Below are positions 52,310-60,893 of a stretch of DNA of 64,000 bases, in pieces. The stretch is taken from the NCBI GenBank assembly GCA_029262175.1, contig JAJCZV010000019.1, positions 1-64,000 on the forward strand, given 5' to 3'. The translations under genes were made by a program, and so were the position numbers. The notes beneath the pieces were generated by a model, which saw only the letters and a list, made by a program, of their open reading frames with translations, made no database searches and was not told the DNA's origin. Source of the DNA: Gemmatimonadota bacterium (GTDB taxonomy: Bacteria; Gemmatimonadota; Gemmatimonadetes; Palauibacterales; Palauibacteraceae). How positions within the stretch are numbered: position 1 is the first letter of the stretch; every line of letters begins with the position of its first letter.

Positions 52310-54246
52310 TGTGCGGAATCGCCGGCATAGTCCACAAAGACCTCGAACACAACGTGCTTCCAGCTCGGATCGAGGCGATGATGGCCGCGATTCATCACCG
52401 CGGTCCCGACGATGACGGGACGTACTTCGACGGTCCGGTCGGGCTCGGATTCAAACGCCTCTCCATCATTGATCTCGACGCTGGCCACCAGCCGATGTGC
52501 AACGAAGACGGCTCGGTATGGATCGTCTTCAACGGTGAAATCTACAACTACCTCGAGCTGAGGCAGGAACTCACCCGGCACCACACCTTCAAAACAGAGT
52601 CGGACACCGAAGTCATCCTTCATCTATACGAGGAGCTCGGCGAGCGGTGCCTGGACCGTCTGAACGGAATGTTCGCGTTCGCCATCTGGGATGAACGACA
52701 AGGTCGTTTGTTCGCGGCGCGCGATCGACTGGGCATCAAGCCCTTTTACTGGCACTCTTGGGAAGGTGGGTTCGCGTTCGCGAGCGAGCCGAAGGCGTTG
52801 TTCGCGGGCGGCCTACTAAAGCCCGAACCGGATCCGCAGGGGCTGGAACAGTACCTCACGTTCCAGTTTTGCCTCGGTGATCGAACGATGTTCCGCAACG
52901 TGCGGAAGCTCGAACCCGCCCACTTTCTGAGCTTTCGCCCCGGACGGGATGACGGCCCCTCGGTAGCTCGGTACTGGGACTTCAACTACGAGATCGACGT
53001 CCATCACACCGAAGAGTGGTTCGTCGACGAACTCCTGGATCTCCTTCAGGACTCGACGCGGCTTCGTTTGCGCAGCGATGTGCCGGTGGGCGCGCATCTG
53101 TCCGGCGGCATCGATAGCTCGACCGTCGTGTGTCTCGCTTCTCAGGTCTATGACGGCAAATTCCGCACGTTTACCGGGGGGTTCCGCGAGAGCGAGCGGT
53201 ACGATGAGACGGGCTACGCGAAAATCGTCGCGGACCACGTGGGCTCCGAGCACTATGAGGTGTGGCCGACAGCGGACCAGTTCTCAGACCTGCTTCCCCA
53301 CCTCATTTATATGATGGACGAGCCGGCCGCCGGGCCGGGGCTCTTCCCTCAGTATCACGTCTCGAAGCTGGCCAGCGAGCACGTAAAGGTCGTACTAGGC
53401 GGGCAAGGTGGTGACGAGATCTTCGGCGGTTATGCCCGCTACCTCGTCGCGTATCTGGAGCAGTGTCTCAAGGGTTCGATTTTCGGGACGCAGGAAGAGG
53501 GCGAATACATCGTCACCTGGGACAACATCGCCCCCAACCTGGCTCTACTGAGACAGTACAGCCCCATGCTCCAGGGTTTCTGGCAGGACGGGTTGTTCGG
53601 TGAGATGGACGCCCGCTACTTCCGTCTCCTCAACCGCTCCACAGACGTTGAGAGCGTCATCAGCGGGGACGTGTGGAAGTCCGATAGTCCAGCGCGAATG
53701 TTCAAGGCCTTTCAAGAGATCTTCAACGATTCCGCGACCAAGAGTTACTTCAACAAGATGACCAACTTTGATCTGAAGACGCAGCTTCCCGCGCTGCTTC
53801 AGGTCGAGGACCGCATGAGTATGTCGGTTTCTCTCGAGTCGCGAGTGCCGCTCTTGGATCACCGGATCGTGGATCTGATGACCCGAATGGCGCCGCCGGC
53901 CCGCTTCAAGGGTGGAGATACCAAGCGGGTGTTCCGAGATGCCGTGCAACATATCCTGCCCAAAGAAGTCTATGAGCGTCGAGACAAGATGGGCTTCCCG
54001 GTTCCGCTCAAGGAATGGTACGCGGGTCCGCTGCAGGGCTTCTTGAGCGATGTGTTGCTCGACGATCGAACCCGCTCCCGCGGGGTTTTCCGCATGGAGG
54101 GTGTGGAACGGGCCATTCGGACCGAAGGCCAGTTCGGGCGCCAGCTCTGGGGCATGCTTTGTCTCGAGCTTTGGTTCCGGGCGTTCATGGACGGCGACGC
54201 GCTCCCCGAGAGCGTGACCGAGAGGGCCGCAGTCTCGTCATTGTAG
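52309..54246 (+). CDS. asnB: Asparagine synthase-like glutamine amidotransferase
   Basis: The 645-residue protein has an Ntn-hydrolase glutaminase domain with Cys2 as nucleophile (Met-Cys-Gly-Ile-Ala-Gly) at residues ~1-190. The synthetase domain has the ATP pyrophosphatase loop Leu264-Ser-Gly-Gly-Ile-Asp-Ser-Ser271. The domain layout and length match AsnB of glycan gene clusters. Inside this locus it may amidate a uronic-acid carboxyl rather than make free asparagine, which agrees with the uronate-pathway genes on the opposite strand. Either activity fits the sequence. It is translationally coupled to the GT2 gene by a one-base overlap. Confidence 0.92.
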   Translation: MCGIAGIVHKDLEHNVLPARIEAMMAAIHHRGPDDDGTYFDGPVGLGFKRLSIIDLDAGHQPMCNEDGSVWIVFNGEIYNYLELRQELTRHHTFKTESDTEVILHLYEELGERCLDRLNGMFAFAIWDERQGRLFAARDRLGIKPFYWHSWEGGFAFASEPKALFAGGLLKPEPDPQGLEQYLTFQFCLGDRTMFRNVRKLEPAHFLSFRPGRDDGPSVARYWDFNYEIDVHHTEEWFVDELLDLLQDSTRLRLRSDVPVGAHLSGGIDSSTVVCLASQVYDGKFRTFTGGFRESERYDETGYAKIVADHVGSEHYEVWPTADQFSDLLPHLIYMMDEPAAGPGLFPQYHVSKLASEHVKVVLGGQGGDEIFGGYARYLVAYLEQCLKGSIFGTQEEGEYIVTWDNIAPNLALLRQYSPMLQGFWQDGLFGEMDARYFRLLNRSTDVESVISGDVWKSDSPARMFKAFQEIFNDSATKSYFNKMTNFDLKTQLPALLQVEDRMSMSVSLESRVPLLDHRIVDLMTRMAPPARFKGGDTKRVFRDAVQHILPKEVYERRDKMGFPVPLKEWYAGPLQGFLSDVLLDDRTRSRGVFRMEGVERAIRTEGQFGRQLWGMLCLELWFRAFMDGDALPESVTERAAVSSL

Positions 54247-54288
54247 GGTCAATACGATCGAGACTCGCGAACAAGGGAAGGGGGAGGG

Positions 54289-54684
54289 ATGCGTAACGTC
54301 CTCTTGCTGTTGGTCCTAGCCGGTTCTTCGTCTGCCTGTATCTCTGTGAGCAAGTCCGTGCTGACACAGGATTACCGTATGAGCCCCGTCGCCCGCGACG
54401 ACGTCTACGTCTTTTTCGCCTACGACGAGATCTGCGAGCACGACCGCATCGCGATCCTCGCCGCCGAGGGGGACGAGGAACTCACGAGCGAAGGTCAGAT
54501 GATCGACAAGCTGCGAGAAGAAGCTGGAAAGCTGGGAGCCAATGCGATCGTTCTGAACCACGTGGACGAACCCGGTGGGGGAGAGCGCGTAGTGGCGGCG
54601 GCGACCGGAGATTCCGCGGAGCGGCGGGGGCAAGCCGTCGCGATTCGCTGCGTGGATGGTCTAGCGCGCTTTGGCCGGCGCTAG
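54289..54684 (+). CDS. Small lipoprotein, DUF4156-like
   Basis: The 131-residue protein has a signal peptide with a likely lipobox Ser-Ser-Ala-Cys around residue 17. The mature part has an Arg-Glu-Glu-Ala-Gly-Lys-Leu-Gly-Ala-Asn-Ala-Ile-Val-Leu stretch, as in DUF4156 and YbjQ-like proteins of the periplasm. GGGAGGG precedes the ATG. It overlaps the end of the convergent SDR gene by 4 bases. The role is unknown, probably envelope maintenance. Confidence 0.72.
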   Translation: MRNVLLLLVLAGSSSACISVSKSVLTQDYRMSPVARDDVYVFFAYDEICEHDRIAILAAEGDEELTSEGQMIDKLREEAGKLGANAIVLNHVDEPGGGERVVAAATGDSAERRGQAVAIRCVDGLARFGRR

Positions 54685-55379
54685 TTTGGGACTCCGCCCA
54701 GATACAGGATCTGGCCGGTCACTGCTTCGCTCTCGGGCCTGAGGAAGAAGTCCACCACGTTCGCCACGTCTTCAAACGTCCCCATGCGGCGAATCGCGAA
54801 GCGATTGATGAGCGCTTCCATCTTCTTTTTCGGGACGCCGCGCGTCATGTCCGTGTCGATCGGGGTAGGGCCGACCACGTTGACCGTGATGCCGAACGGA
54901 CCGAACTCTTGTGCCAACACCTGGGACATACGCTCGACCGCGGCCTTCGCGGCGACGTAGGCCGCCTGCCCGTCCAGTCGCAGGGGCACCGCAATCGTGC
55001 TGATGTTGACGATCCGACCTTGCTTCGCCGTCCGCATGAGCTTGGCCGCTTCACGGGAGACGGTGAAGGTCCCGCGGACATTGGTCGACAGCAGCTTCTC
55101 GACCGTGGAGTCGGGCGTCAGGAACGCGTGGTTCATCGACGCCGCGCCCGCGTTGTTGATGACCGCGTAGAGGGATCCGAACTCGGAGCCGATCCAACTG
55201 ACGAGCGTCTTGACGGCCTCTTCGTCACGCACGTCGACCTGCTTGTGGTGGTACCCGTCGAGCTCGAGGTCCGATTCGGAGCGGCTACAGCCTACGACCT
55301 GGTATCCCTTCGATACCAGACGACCGGCGAGATCGCGGCCGATCCCACGGCTGGCTCCGGTGACGAGGGCTACGGGCAT
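54681..55379 (-). CDS. Short-chain dehydrogenase (FabG-like)
   Basis: This 232-residue SDR has Thr-Gly-Ala-Ser-Arg-Gly-Ile-Gly-Arg for NADP, Ile-Asn-Asn-Ala-Gly, a catalytic Ser in Val-Asn-Ile-Ser-Thr, and Tyr-Val-Ala-Ala-Lys. It resembles 3-oxoacyl-ACP reductases. As the last gene of a minus-strand cassette with an acyl carrier protein and a ligase it most likely reduces a carrier-bound keto group. A sugar dehydrogenase is an alternative. Confidence 0.88.
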   Translation of the reverse strand: MPVALVTGASRGIGRDLAGRLVSKGYQVVGCSRSESDLELDGYHHKQVDVRDEEAVKTLVSWIGSEFGSLYAVINNAGAASMNHAFLTPDSTVEKLLSTNVRGTFTVSREAAKLMRTAKQGRIVNISTIAVPLRLDGQAAYVAAKAAVERMSQVLAQEFGPFGITVNVVGPTPIDTDMTRGVPKKKMEALINRFAIRRMGTFEDVANVVDFFLRPESEAVTGQILYLGGVPN

Positions 55380-55390
55380 TTCCGTCGTCG

Positions 55391-56053
55391 TCAGGAGCTC
55401 GCCTCGATCGCCGGCGCGGCTTGCGGGATGGTGTAGGTATATCGGTGTACGGTCTCCCCGCCGTACTCCATCTTACCGAACTCCGCCCCCATCGAACTGC
55501 AGAAGATGTTGGAGGCGAGATTCTCTGGTCGAACCAGCAAGTGCACCCGGCCGACTTTCTGAGCCGCAAAGAACTCGACCGCGTCTTCGAACAACCGCAC
55601 GGCTAGGCGAGTCTCTCCACCCGCCGGGACGAAACCCCGGTAGTCGCTGTCCACCACAAGCGAGATGACCTCGCCGGTATCGCGGCTCTCGGTGTCTTCT
55701 TCGGTTCGTTCCCGCATGACCCGCATGATCTGGACGATCTCCTTCGCCGTCCCGGGACGTTGCACGATCCCCGACAACAGCGACCATGCCAGCGCGAAGG
55801 GATGCCTCCGTCCGCCCTTGCCCATAAACCCAAAGGGCTCGGTCGTGTAGGAAATAAAGCCGATGATCCGCCCTTCATGTCGATGGAAACTGACGCCGAC
55901 CAAGCCATCGCGGACCAGGGTTCGATAGAAGAAGCGTCGCAGAAACGACGATCCGAAACGAACGATGGGGCTGTCGTTCAGGTATTGAAAATGTAAGTCG
56001 GCGACTTGTTCGGCATCGGCCGTCTTGAGAGGGTCGAGTCGCTCGATGCTCAT
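55391..56053 (-). CDS. GNAT-like acyltransferase
   Basis: The protein has about 220 residues from the ATG at 56053, which overlaps the ligase stop by one base (TAATG). It has the GNAT fold order: Gln-Val-Ala-Asp-Leu-His, then Gly-Arg-Ile-Ile-Gly-Phe-Ile-Ser-Tyr, then Ile-Ser-Leu-Val-Val-Asp followed by Gly-Gly and Gly-Arg-Val-His-Leu-Leu-Val-Arg. The acceptor is unknown; in this cassette it could transfer the carrier-bound acyl group to an amino sugar. Confidence 0.8.
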   Translation of the reverse strand: MSIERLDPLKTADAEQVADLHFQYLNDSPIVRFGSSFLRRFFYRTLVRDGLVGVSFHRHEGRIIGFISYTTEPFGFMGKGGRRHPFALAWSLLSGIVQRPGTAKEIVQIMRVMRERTEEDTESRDTGEVISLVVDSDYRGFVPAGGETRLAVRLFEDAVEFFAAQKVGRVHLLVRPENLASNIFCSSMGAEFGKMEYGGETVHRYTYTIPQAAPAIEASS

Positions 56054-57396
56054 TATTGCCGCACCTTCTTGAAGCGATAGTTCATGGGCGAGTCCAGTAC
56101 GACTCGAACCTTCTGCGGAATCATGTAGGACTGCAAGCGTCCCCGGCAATGCTCGTTGACGGCTTTCCGCATTTCTCCTGCGGGCACTTCCTCCGCCATT
56201 TGAAGCGTGGCCACCACGACTTGGCCCAACAGTAGGTGCTCCTCGCCCGAGACCACGGCTTCGATCACACCGGGCAAATCCGCCAAAACCTTCTCGACCT
56301 CCGCCGGATAGACTTTTTGACCGCCCACATTGATGATGTCTGACTCGCGCCCGAGGATCCGGTAGTACTCACCCTCCACGACCACCGAGTCGCCGGTATC
56401 CAGCCAGCCGTCCGCGTCGAAAGGGTCGGGCGCGTTGAGGTATCCGAGCATCGACGTCTTGGATCGAATGAACAAGCGATCATCCACGACCTTCGTCTCG
56501 TAGTCCTCGCCGCCGATCTTCACCATCAGCGATGTGTTCGACTGTGACTTCGATCGGAGGATGCCCACCTCTGACAGTCCGTAGGTCTGCTGAAAGCGGA
56601 CGTCCGGAAGCACCTTGACCGCTGCACCGAGGGTGCGATCCGACATCACTTCAGTGCCGTAGGTCACGACTTGTAGCGACGAAAGATCGAATTTATCGGC
56701 GCCGGCCTCCAGCAACAGCAAGTTCAGGAACGACGGGGAAGTCGGGAGGAGCTCGACCGAGTGCCGCGCGATCGCATCGCAAACCCCAGCCACGGATCGG
56801 TCCCTCGGGACGATCGTGCAACCGAGATTCGAAAGCGTGTAGAACATGGTGTTGACCCCGCCGATATGGTCGAACAACAGGAAGTTGATCGTGCGGAATC
56901 GGTGTCGGGGCGAACGAAACTTGGCGAGCAGCGCTTCCAGGTCGTGAACGATGCCTTTGGGTTTCCCCGTGGATCCGGAGCTGAACAGGATCAGACCGGC
57001 CGTGTCCATCTCTCGCAGTCTGGCGAGGAGAGGATGGTCTGCCTTCAGACCCGGCTGGGAAAGATCGAACCCGTCTTCACGGTCGATCGTGATGAGGTGA
57101 TCCAACTCCGCGATGCGGAAAAACTCTTCGTGCTGGTCGGCGGAGTCGCGCGCGACCGGTACCAAGATCGCCTTGAGCTTGAGGAGCGCGAGCAAGCACG
57201 CTATGGCTTCGGGAGAATAGTCCCCGATGACACCGACGGAGTCGCCCGCGACCACGTCTTGCACTCCGAGGGTTTTTTCCCAAGTGAGCACGCGGTCGTG
57301 GAGATCACCGAAGGAATATTCGCGATCCCGCCAGATCATGGCGGGAGCGGCGGGCTCGGACGCAAAGCGCTCGAGCTGCCAATCGATGTGGCGCAT
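56053..57396 (-). CDS. Adenylate-forming acyl-CoA/acyl-carrier ligase
   Basis: This 447-residue ANL-superfamily enzyme has the ATP-binding Leu-Phe-Ser-Ser-Gly-Ser-Thr-Gly-Lys-Pro-Lys-Gly, the Gln-Thr-Tyr-Gly-Leu-Ser-Glu core, the hinge Asp-Thr-Gly-Asp, and Asn-Val-Gly-Gly-Gln-Lys-Val-Tyr-Pro-Ala-Glu-Val-Glu. The C-terminal Phe-Lys-Lys-Val-Arg supplies the catalytic Lys. It activates a carboxylate as an AMP ester and should load it onto the carrier encoded 2 bases upstream. Substrate size is not predicted; the family is clear. Confidence 0.92.
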   Translation of the reverse strand: MRHIDWQLERFASEPAAPAMIWRDREYSFGDLHDRVLTWEKTLGVQDVVAGDSVGVIGDYSPEAIACLLALLKLKAILVPVARDSADQHEEFFRIAELDHLITIDREDGFDLSQPGLKADHPLLARLREMDTAGLILFSSGSTGKPKGIVHDLEALLAKFRSPRHRFRTINFLLFDHIGGVNTMFYTLSNLGCTIVPRDRSVAGVCDAIARHSVELLPTSPSFLNLLLLEAGADKFDLSSLQVVTYGTEVMSDRTLGAAVKVLPDVRFQQTYGLSEVGILRSKSQSNTSLMVKIGGEDYETKVVDDRLFIRSKTSMLGYLNAPDPFDADGWLDTGDSVVVEGEYYRILGRESDIINVGGQKVYPAEVEKVLADLPGVIEAVVSGEEHLLLGQVVVATLQMAEEVPAGEMRKAVNEHCRGRLQSYMIPQKVRVVLDSPMNYRFKKVRQ

Positions 57397-57398
57397 GG

Positions 57399-57740
57399 TT
57401 AACCCTGTGCGACGCGTCGATCCGGCTCGACTTCTTCGTCGGACGCTGCGGTGCCGCTCAGTTCGATCACGTAATCGGCGAGCGTCTCCACCGTGCGAAA
57501 CGGACTCTGACTGCGAGAGAGGGCCTGCTCATTCACGAGCGTTACCTGCTGGCCCATATCGGCATCGAGGAAGGCCTCGACGTCGAGGATGTAGGTGACG
57601 AGAGCGAGAGAACTCAGCACCGTGTCGGCGCCCACGAGCGCCGAATCAGCCAGGATCTCCATCTCGTGTTGTTCGCCCTGCGCATCGACCGCCGCTCGCA
57701 GCAGTTCGGTCATGCTCTCAATCAGCCTTGCGCGATCCAT
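57399..57740 (-). CDS. Acyl carrier protein-like protein
   Basis: The 113-residue protein is helical with the ACP pattern: Gly-Ala-Asp-Thr-Val-Leu-Ser-Ser44-Leu-Ala-Leu-Val then an Asp-Val-Glu helix. Ser44 would carry phosphopantetheine; the usual Asp before it is Ser43. An extended acidic C-terminus (Asp-Glu-Glu-Val-Glu-Pro-Asp-Arg) is unusual. It is the second gene of the cassette, after the flavoprotein and 2 bases before the ligase. Confidence 0.8.
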   Translation of the reverse strand: MDRARLIESMTELLRAAVDAQGEQHEMEILADSALVGADTVLSSLALVTYILDVEAFLDADMGQQVTLVNEQALSRSQSPFRTVETLADYVIELSGTAASDEEVEPDRRVAQG

Positions 57741-57784
57741 CTATTCAGCCTTCCAACTCTTCAGAAGCGGTCTTCACGAGAAAT

Positions 57785-59497
57785 CTAAATCAGGTCGTCG
57801 CCCCCAACACCGCCGAATCGCATCGCGAATTCGATGTGGACTGGCTCCCCGTCCTCGTCGTAACCCTGCAAGAACCCGTCCTCGAAGAGGCGGTGGATAA
57901 TCTGCTGCGGCGCCGCGGGATTGTCTTCGATCTGTCCCAGCTGCTTTACGAGCTCAAGGTAGCTCACGGTCGACGTGTTGAGGCTCGCGAACAGGGCTTG
58001 GTGGGCCGGCGTCAGCGGGAATTCGGCCATAAGATGCCCACCGCCACCGACATACGCGTGCTTCTCCAATTCGAACGACGTGGGGTGAACCGTATACGAC
58101 TCTGCCAGTTGGACTTCATCCCCCTGCCACCGCACGGCGGCCAGACCGCGCATCGTTCGCACGAGATCGGCGGCCCACCTGACGCGACGCAACGACAGCT
58201 TCGTCTCGTCGAACTCCTCCGTCAACTCGTCGCTGTCGTGGTCCCACAGGTCACGAAGGACCGACGCGCGACTCTCGAGCTCGGCGATTCCGCCGTCCTG
58301 TCCTGCAAGCGCGGTGAACCAATCCTGGTCCCCAAAACGCTCGTCGTCCGCGCCCTTGATCCGACGGTTATCCCAGAAAGTCGAATCGGGTTCGGGGCAG
58401 TGAAAATAGAACGAAGAAAGGAAGCGATGGTACCGGTCGTAGGCGGCTAGATAGGAGTCGTCGAACCAGCGCATGACGGGCTCGACCTCGTCGGCCCCTC
58501 CGTTGGAGAAGTAGTCGATCGAGGCGGCCGCCATTCTCGCCGAGTACGCGGCGAGATGCACGCCCTGAGAGAAGAGCGGGTCAATAAAGCACGCGGAGTC
58601 TCCACACAGGAAGGCTCGCCCGATGGTCGGAGTTTCCGTGCGGTATGCCCAGTCACGAACGACGCGGACGTCTTCGACGCGTTCCGCATCTTTGAGTGTG
58701 TCCGACACGAACTCTGAGCCTGCGATGCATTCCTCGAAGAACGCTTCGGGCCCGATCTCCTTCATACGGCCGTTGAACTCGACGCCCGTGACCGCCCCGA
58801 CGCTGTAGAGATCGTCCTTCTGAGGAATGACCCAGATCCAGCCGTCGCGGAAAGAGACGGAGAAGATGTTCCCCTCGAGATCTCCCGTGAAGCGTTTGCC
58901 GCCCTTGTAGTAGGACCACAACGCCATGTTCTTATAGTAGTCGTCCCATTTTCGGATCTTGTGTTTTCGAGCGAGGATACTGCCGGCGCCTGATGCGTCG
59001 ATGACGAAATCGGCTTCGAACTCGCCTTGCGAGGTTCCGTTCTTCCAGCTGACGACGGCCTTTTGATCCGGGCCGCCGGCGTCCACGTCCGTCACCTGAG
59101 TTTTCATGCGAACGTCGGCGCCACGATCGATGGCGGCGTCGAGAAGAATCTTGTCGAATTCCGCCCGCGTCACCTGCAGCGCGTGGTCCCAGACCCACGG
59201 AGCGGTCTTTGGAGTCGCAAACGTAAACGACCAAGGTCGCTCGTTCTTACCCCAGAGAAAGGTCGCCGCACGCTTGACGGGGAACCCGGCGGCTTCGAGC
59301 TCGGGCTTGAGGCCGAGCCGGTCGAGGATCGACAGCGTGCCGGGAAGCAGGGACTCACCCACCCGGTAGCGGGGGAACTCCTCGCGTTCGAAAAGCACGG
59401 CCTCGTGACCGAGCTTTCGAAGGCAAAGGGCGGCGACCGCGCCGCCAGGCCCGCCTCCGATAATCGCGATTCTGGGCTCTGATCGAGTCCCCGTCAT
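57785..59497 (-). CDS. Flavin-dependent halogenase-like FAD monooxygenase
   Basis: This 570-residue flavoprotein opens with Ile-Gly-Gly-Gly-Pro-Gly-Gly for FAD. The halogenase signature Gly-Trp-Ile-Trp-Val-Ile-Pro is at 219-225, and Lys75 lies at the place of the chloramine-forming Lys. Cys-Gly-Asp-Ser-Ala-Cys-Phe-Ile-Asp-Pro is typical of CmlS/CndH-type enzymes that act on carrier-bound substrates. The C-terminal ~180 residues are a separate domain. It heads the minus-strand cassette that includes an ACP and ligase, so a carrier-tethered acyl substrate is likely. An oxygenase or reductase activity without halogenation cannot be excluded. Confidence 0.85.
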   Translation of the reverse strand: MTGTRSEPRIAIIGGGPGGAVAALCLRKLGHEAVLFEREEFPRYRVGESLLPGTLSILDRLGLKPELEAAGFPVKRAATFLWGKNERPWSFTFATPKTAPWVWDHALQVTRAEFDKILLDAAIDRGADVRMKTQVTDVDAGGPDQKAVVSWKNGTSQGEFEADFVIDASGAGSILARKHKIRKWDDYYKNMALWSYYKGGKRFTGDLEGNIFSVSFRDGWIWVIPQKDDLYSVGAVTGVEFNGRMKEIGPEAFFEECIAGSEFVSDTLKDAERVEDVRVVRDWAYRTETPTIGRAFLCGDSACFIDPLFSQGVHLAAYSARMAAASIDYFSNGGADEVEPVMRWFDDSYLAAYDRYHRFLSSFYFHCPEPDSTFWDNRRIKGADDERFGDQDWFTALAGQDGGIAELESRASVLRDLWDHDSDELTEEFDETKLSLRRVRWAADLVRTMRGLAAVRWQGDEVQLAESYTVHPTSFELEKHAYVGGGGHLMAEFPLTPAHQALFASLNTSTVSYLELVKQLGQIEDNPAAPQQIIHRLFEDGFLQGYDEDGEPVHIEFAMRFGGVGGDDLI

Positions 59498-59758
59498 CTA
59501 TTGTCCTCCATTGGCAGTCGATTCGGATCCACACCCGGTTTCGTCGTCGAACGGGGATCGGATTCATCTTCCTGCACCTCATGCAAGCCAAGTGCCATGG
59601 GCCAGCCCATCGTCCCGCCTTTTCCGCCGCCGTAAGTTGTTTCCTGGTAGTATCTTGTGGGGACGGCGGTTCGGGCGCCCGGGTGGGCGGGTCAGAGCGT
59701 TGGAGAATTGCCCCACACATGCCTTCCTGCGGTACGGGAGTTGCTCGGATGCGCCGAC

Positions 59759-60889
59759 ATGCAAGGAGAAAATATTCATCCCGATGAGCCGACCGTGACG
59801 GTCGACGGGGGCCGCTCTCCGAGCCGTGGTCGCACGATAGCCTTCGGAATCGTTCGTCTCGGGATCGGTGTCGCCCTTCTCGTGGTGCTGGGGACTACCG
59901 GCATACTCGACTGGCGAGCGCTCCGAGGTCTGCTCGATCGCTGGCAGTTCACCGCGCTCGCCGTTGTAGTGATCGCGACCGCCATTTCTGCCACGGCGTG
60001 GCGTCTGTGCATCCTTCTCCGTCCGCGGGACTTCGATTTGGGGCTCGGTTCCTCGCTCAGGCTCACGTTCATGGGGACGTTCTTCAACATCGCGATGCCC
60101 GGCAGCAGCGGTGGGGACTTGATCCGTATCTACTACGCGGCGAAAGGCAACGAGGGCCGGAGAGCCGAAATCGCCACGATCCTCCTGCTCGATCGATTCA
60201 TCGGTCTCATCGCCCTGGTGCTCTACCCGGTGATCCTTGCCCCACTCTATTTGTCGTTACTCGTGGAAAACGCCGCCCTGCGGGCCGTGGTGTTCAGCGC
60301 GGCGGGCATTGTCGCGCTGATTGGCGTGGGTGCCTGGCTGTTTCTGCGAGGAGCCGCTGGAGCCGAACGCTGGGTCCGTCTGCTCGATCGGGTGCCCGGG
60401 GGAGAGGTCATCCGTCGCGCCGGTGGAACGCTTCGCTCCTATGGCTCCGACCGTCGGCCGCTGTGGAGGGCGCTCAGCGTTTCGCTCGGCGCACACGCGC
60501 TCGGGATGCTCGGGTTCGTTCTGCTCGCGAGAGCGGTCTTTACGCCCGGGCTCGAGTGGGTCCTGTTCGTGATTGTGCCGATTGGAATGGTCGTGAATAC
60601 GATCCCGCTCACACCTGGAGGGTTGGGGGTGGGCGAGGCCGCCTTCGCGGTCCTGTTTGGGATGGCAGGATTGAGCGGCGGGCCAGAGGTCCTGATCTCA
60701 TGGCGCCTGGTGAGCGTCTTGGTCGGACTGCCCGGTCTCCTGTTCTATTTGCAGGGGAGAACCCAGTTCGTCTCCGCGGTCGTTTCTGGTGCCGACGCAG
60801 ATCCGCCCGCTGGTTCGGCTTCGACGGGGCCCCGACGTGGCGAATCCGCTTCGTCGGTTGCCCGCACAGCCGGCCTGACGGGGACCTGA
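59759..60889 (+). CDS. Flippase-like membrane protein (LPG synthase TM/UPF0104 family)
   Basis: The 376-residue protein has eight or so hydrophobic helices, the Gly-Ser-Ser-Gly-Gly-Asp-Leu-Ile-Arg segment, and Thr-Pro-Gly-Gly-Leu-Gly-Val-Gly-Glu-Ala, as in lysylphosphatidylglycerol synthase transmembrane regions. These proteins are thought to move or modify lipids. The ATG at 59759 follows a purine-poor leader; the frame is open upstream but without protein features. The gene is divergent from the halogenase-like cassette across 261 bases and leads a plus-strand operon with the methyltransferase. Confidence 0.9.
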   Translation: MQGENIHPDEPTVTVDGGRSPSRGRTIAFGIVRLGIGVALLVVLGTTGILDWRALRGLLDRWQFTALAVVVIATAISATAWRLCILLRPRDFDLGLGSSLRLTFMGTFFNIAMPGSSGGDLIRIYYAAKGNEGRRAEIATILLLDRFIGLIALVLYPVILAPLYLSLLVENAALRAVVFSAAGIVALIGVGAWLFLRGAAGAERWVRLLDRVPGGEVIRRAGGTLRSYGSDRRPLWRALSVSLGAHALGMLGFVLLARAVFTPGLEWVLFVIVPIGMVVNTIPLTPGGLGVGEAAFAVLFGMAGLSGGPEVLISWRLVSVLVGLPGLLFYLQGRTQFVSAVVSGADADPPAGSASTGPRRGESASSVARTAGLTGT

Positions 60890-60893
60890 CGTC

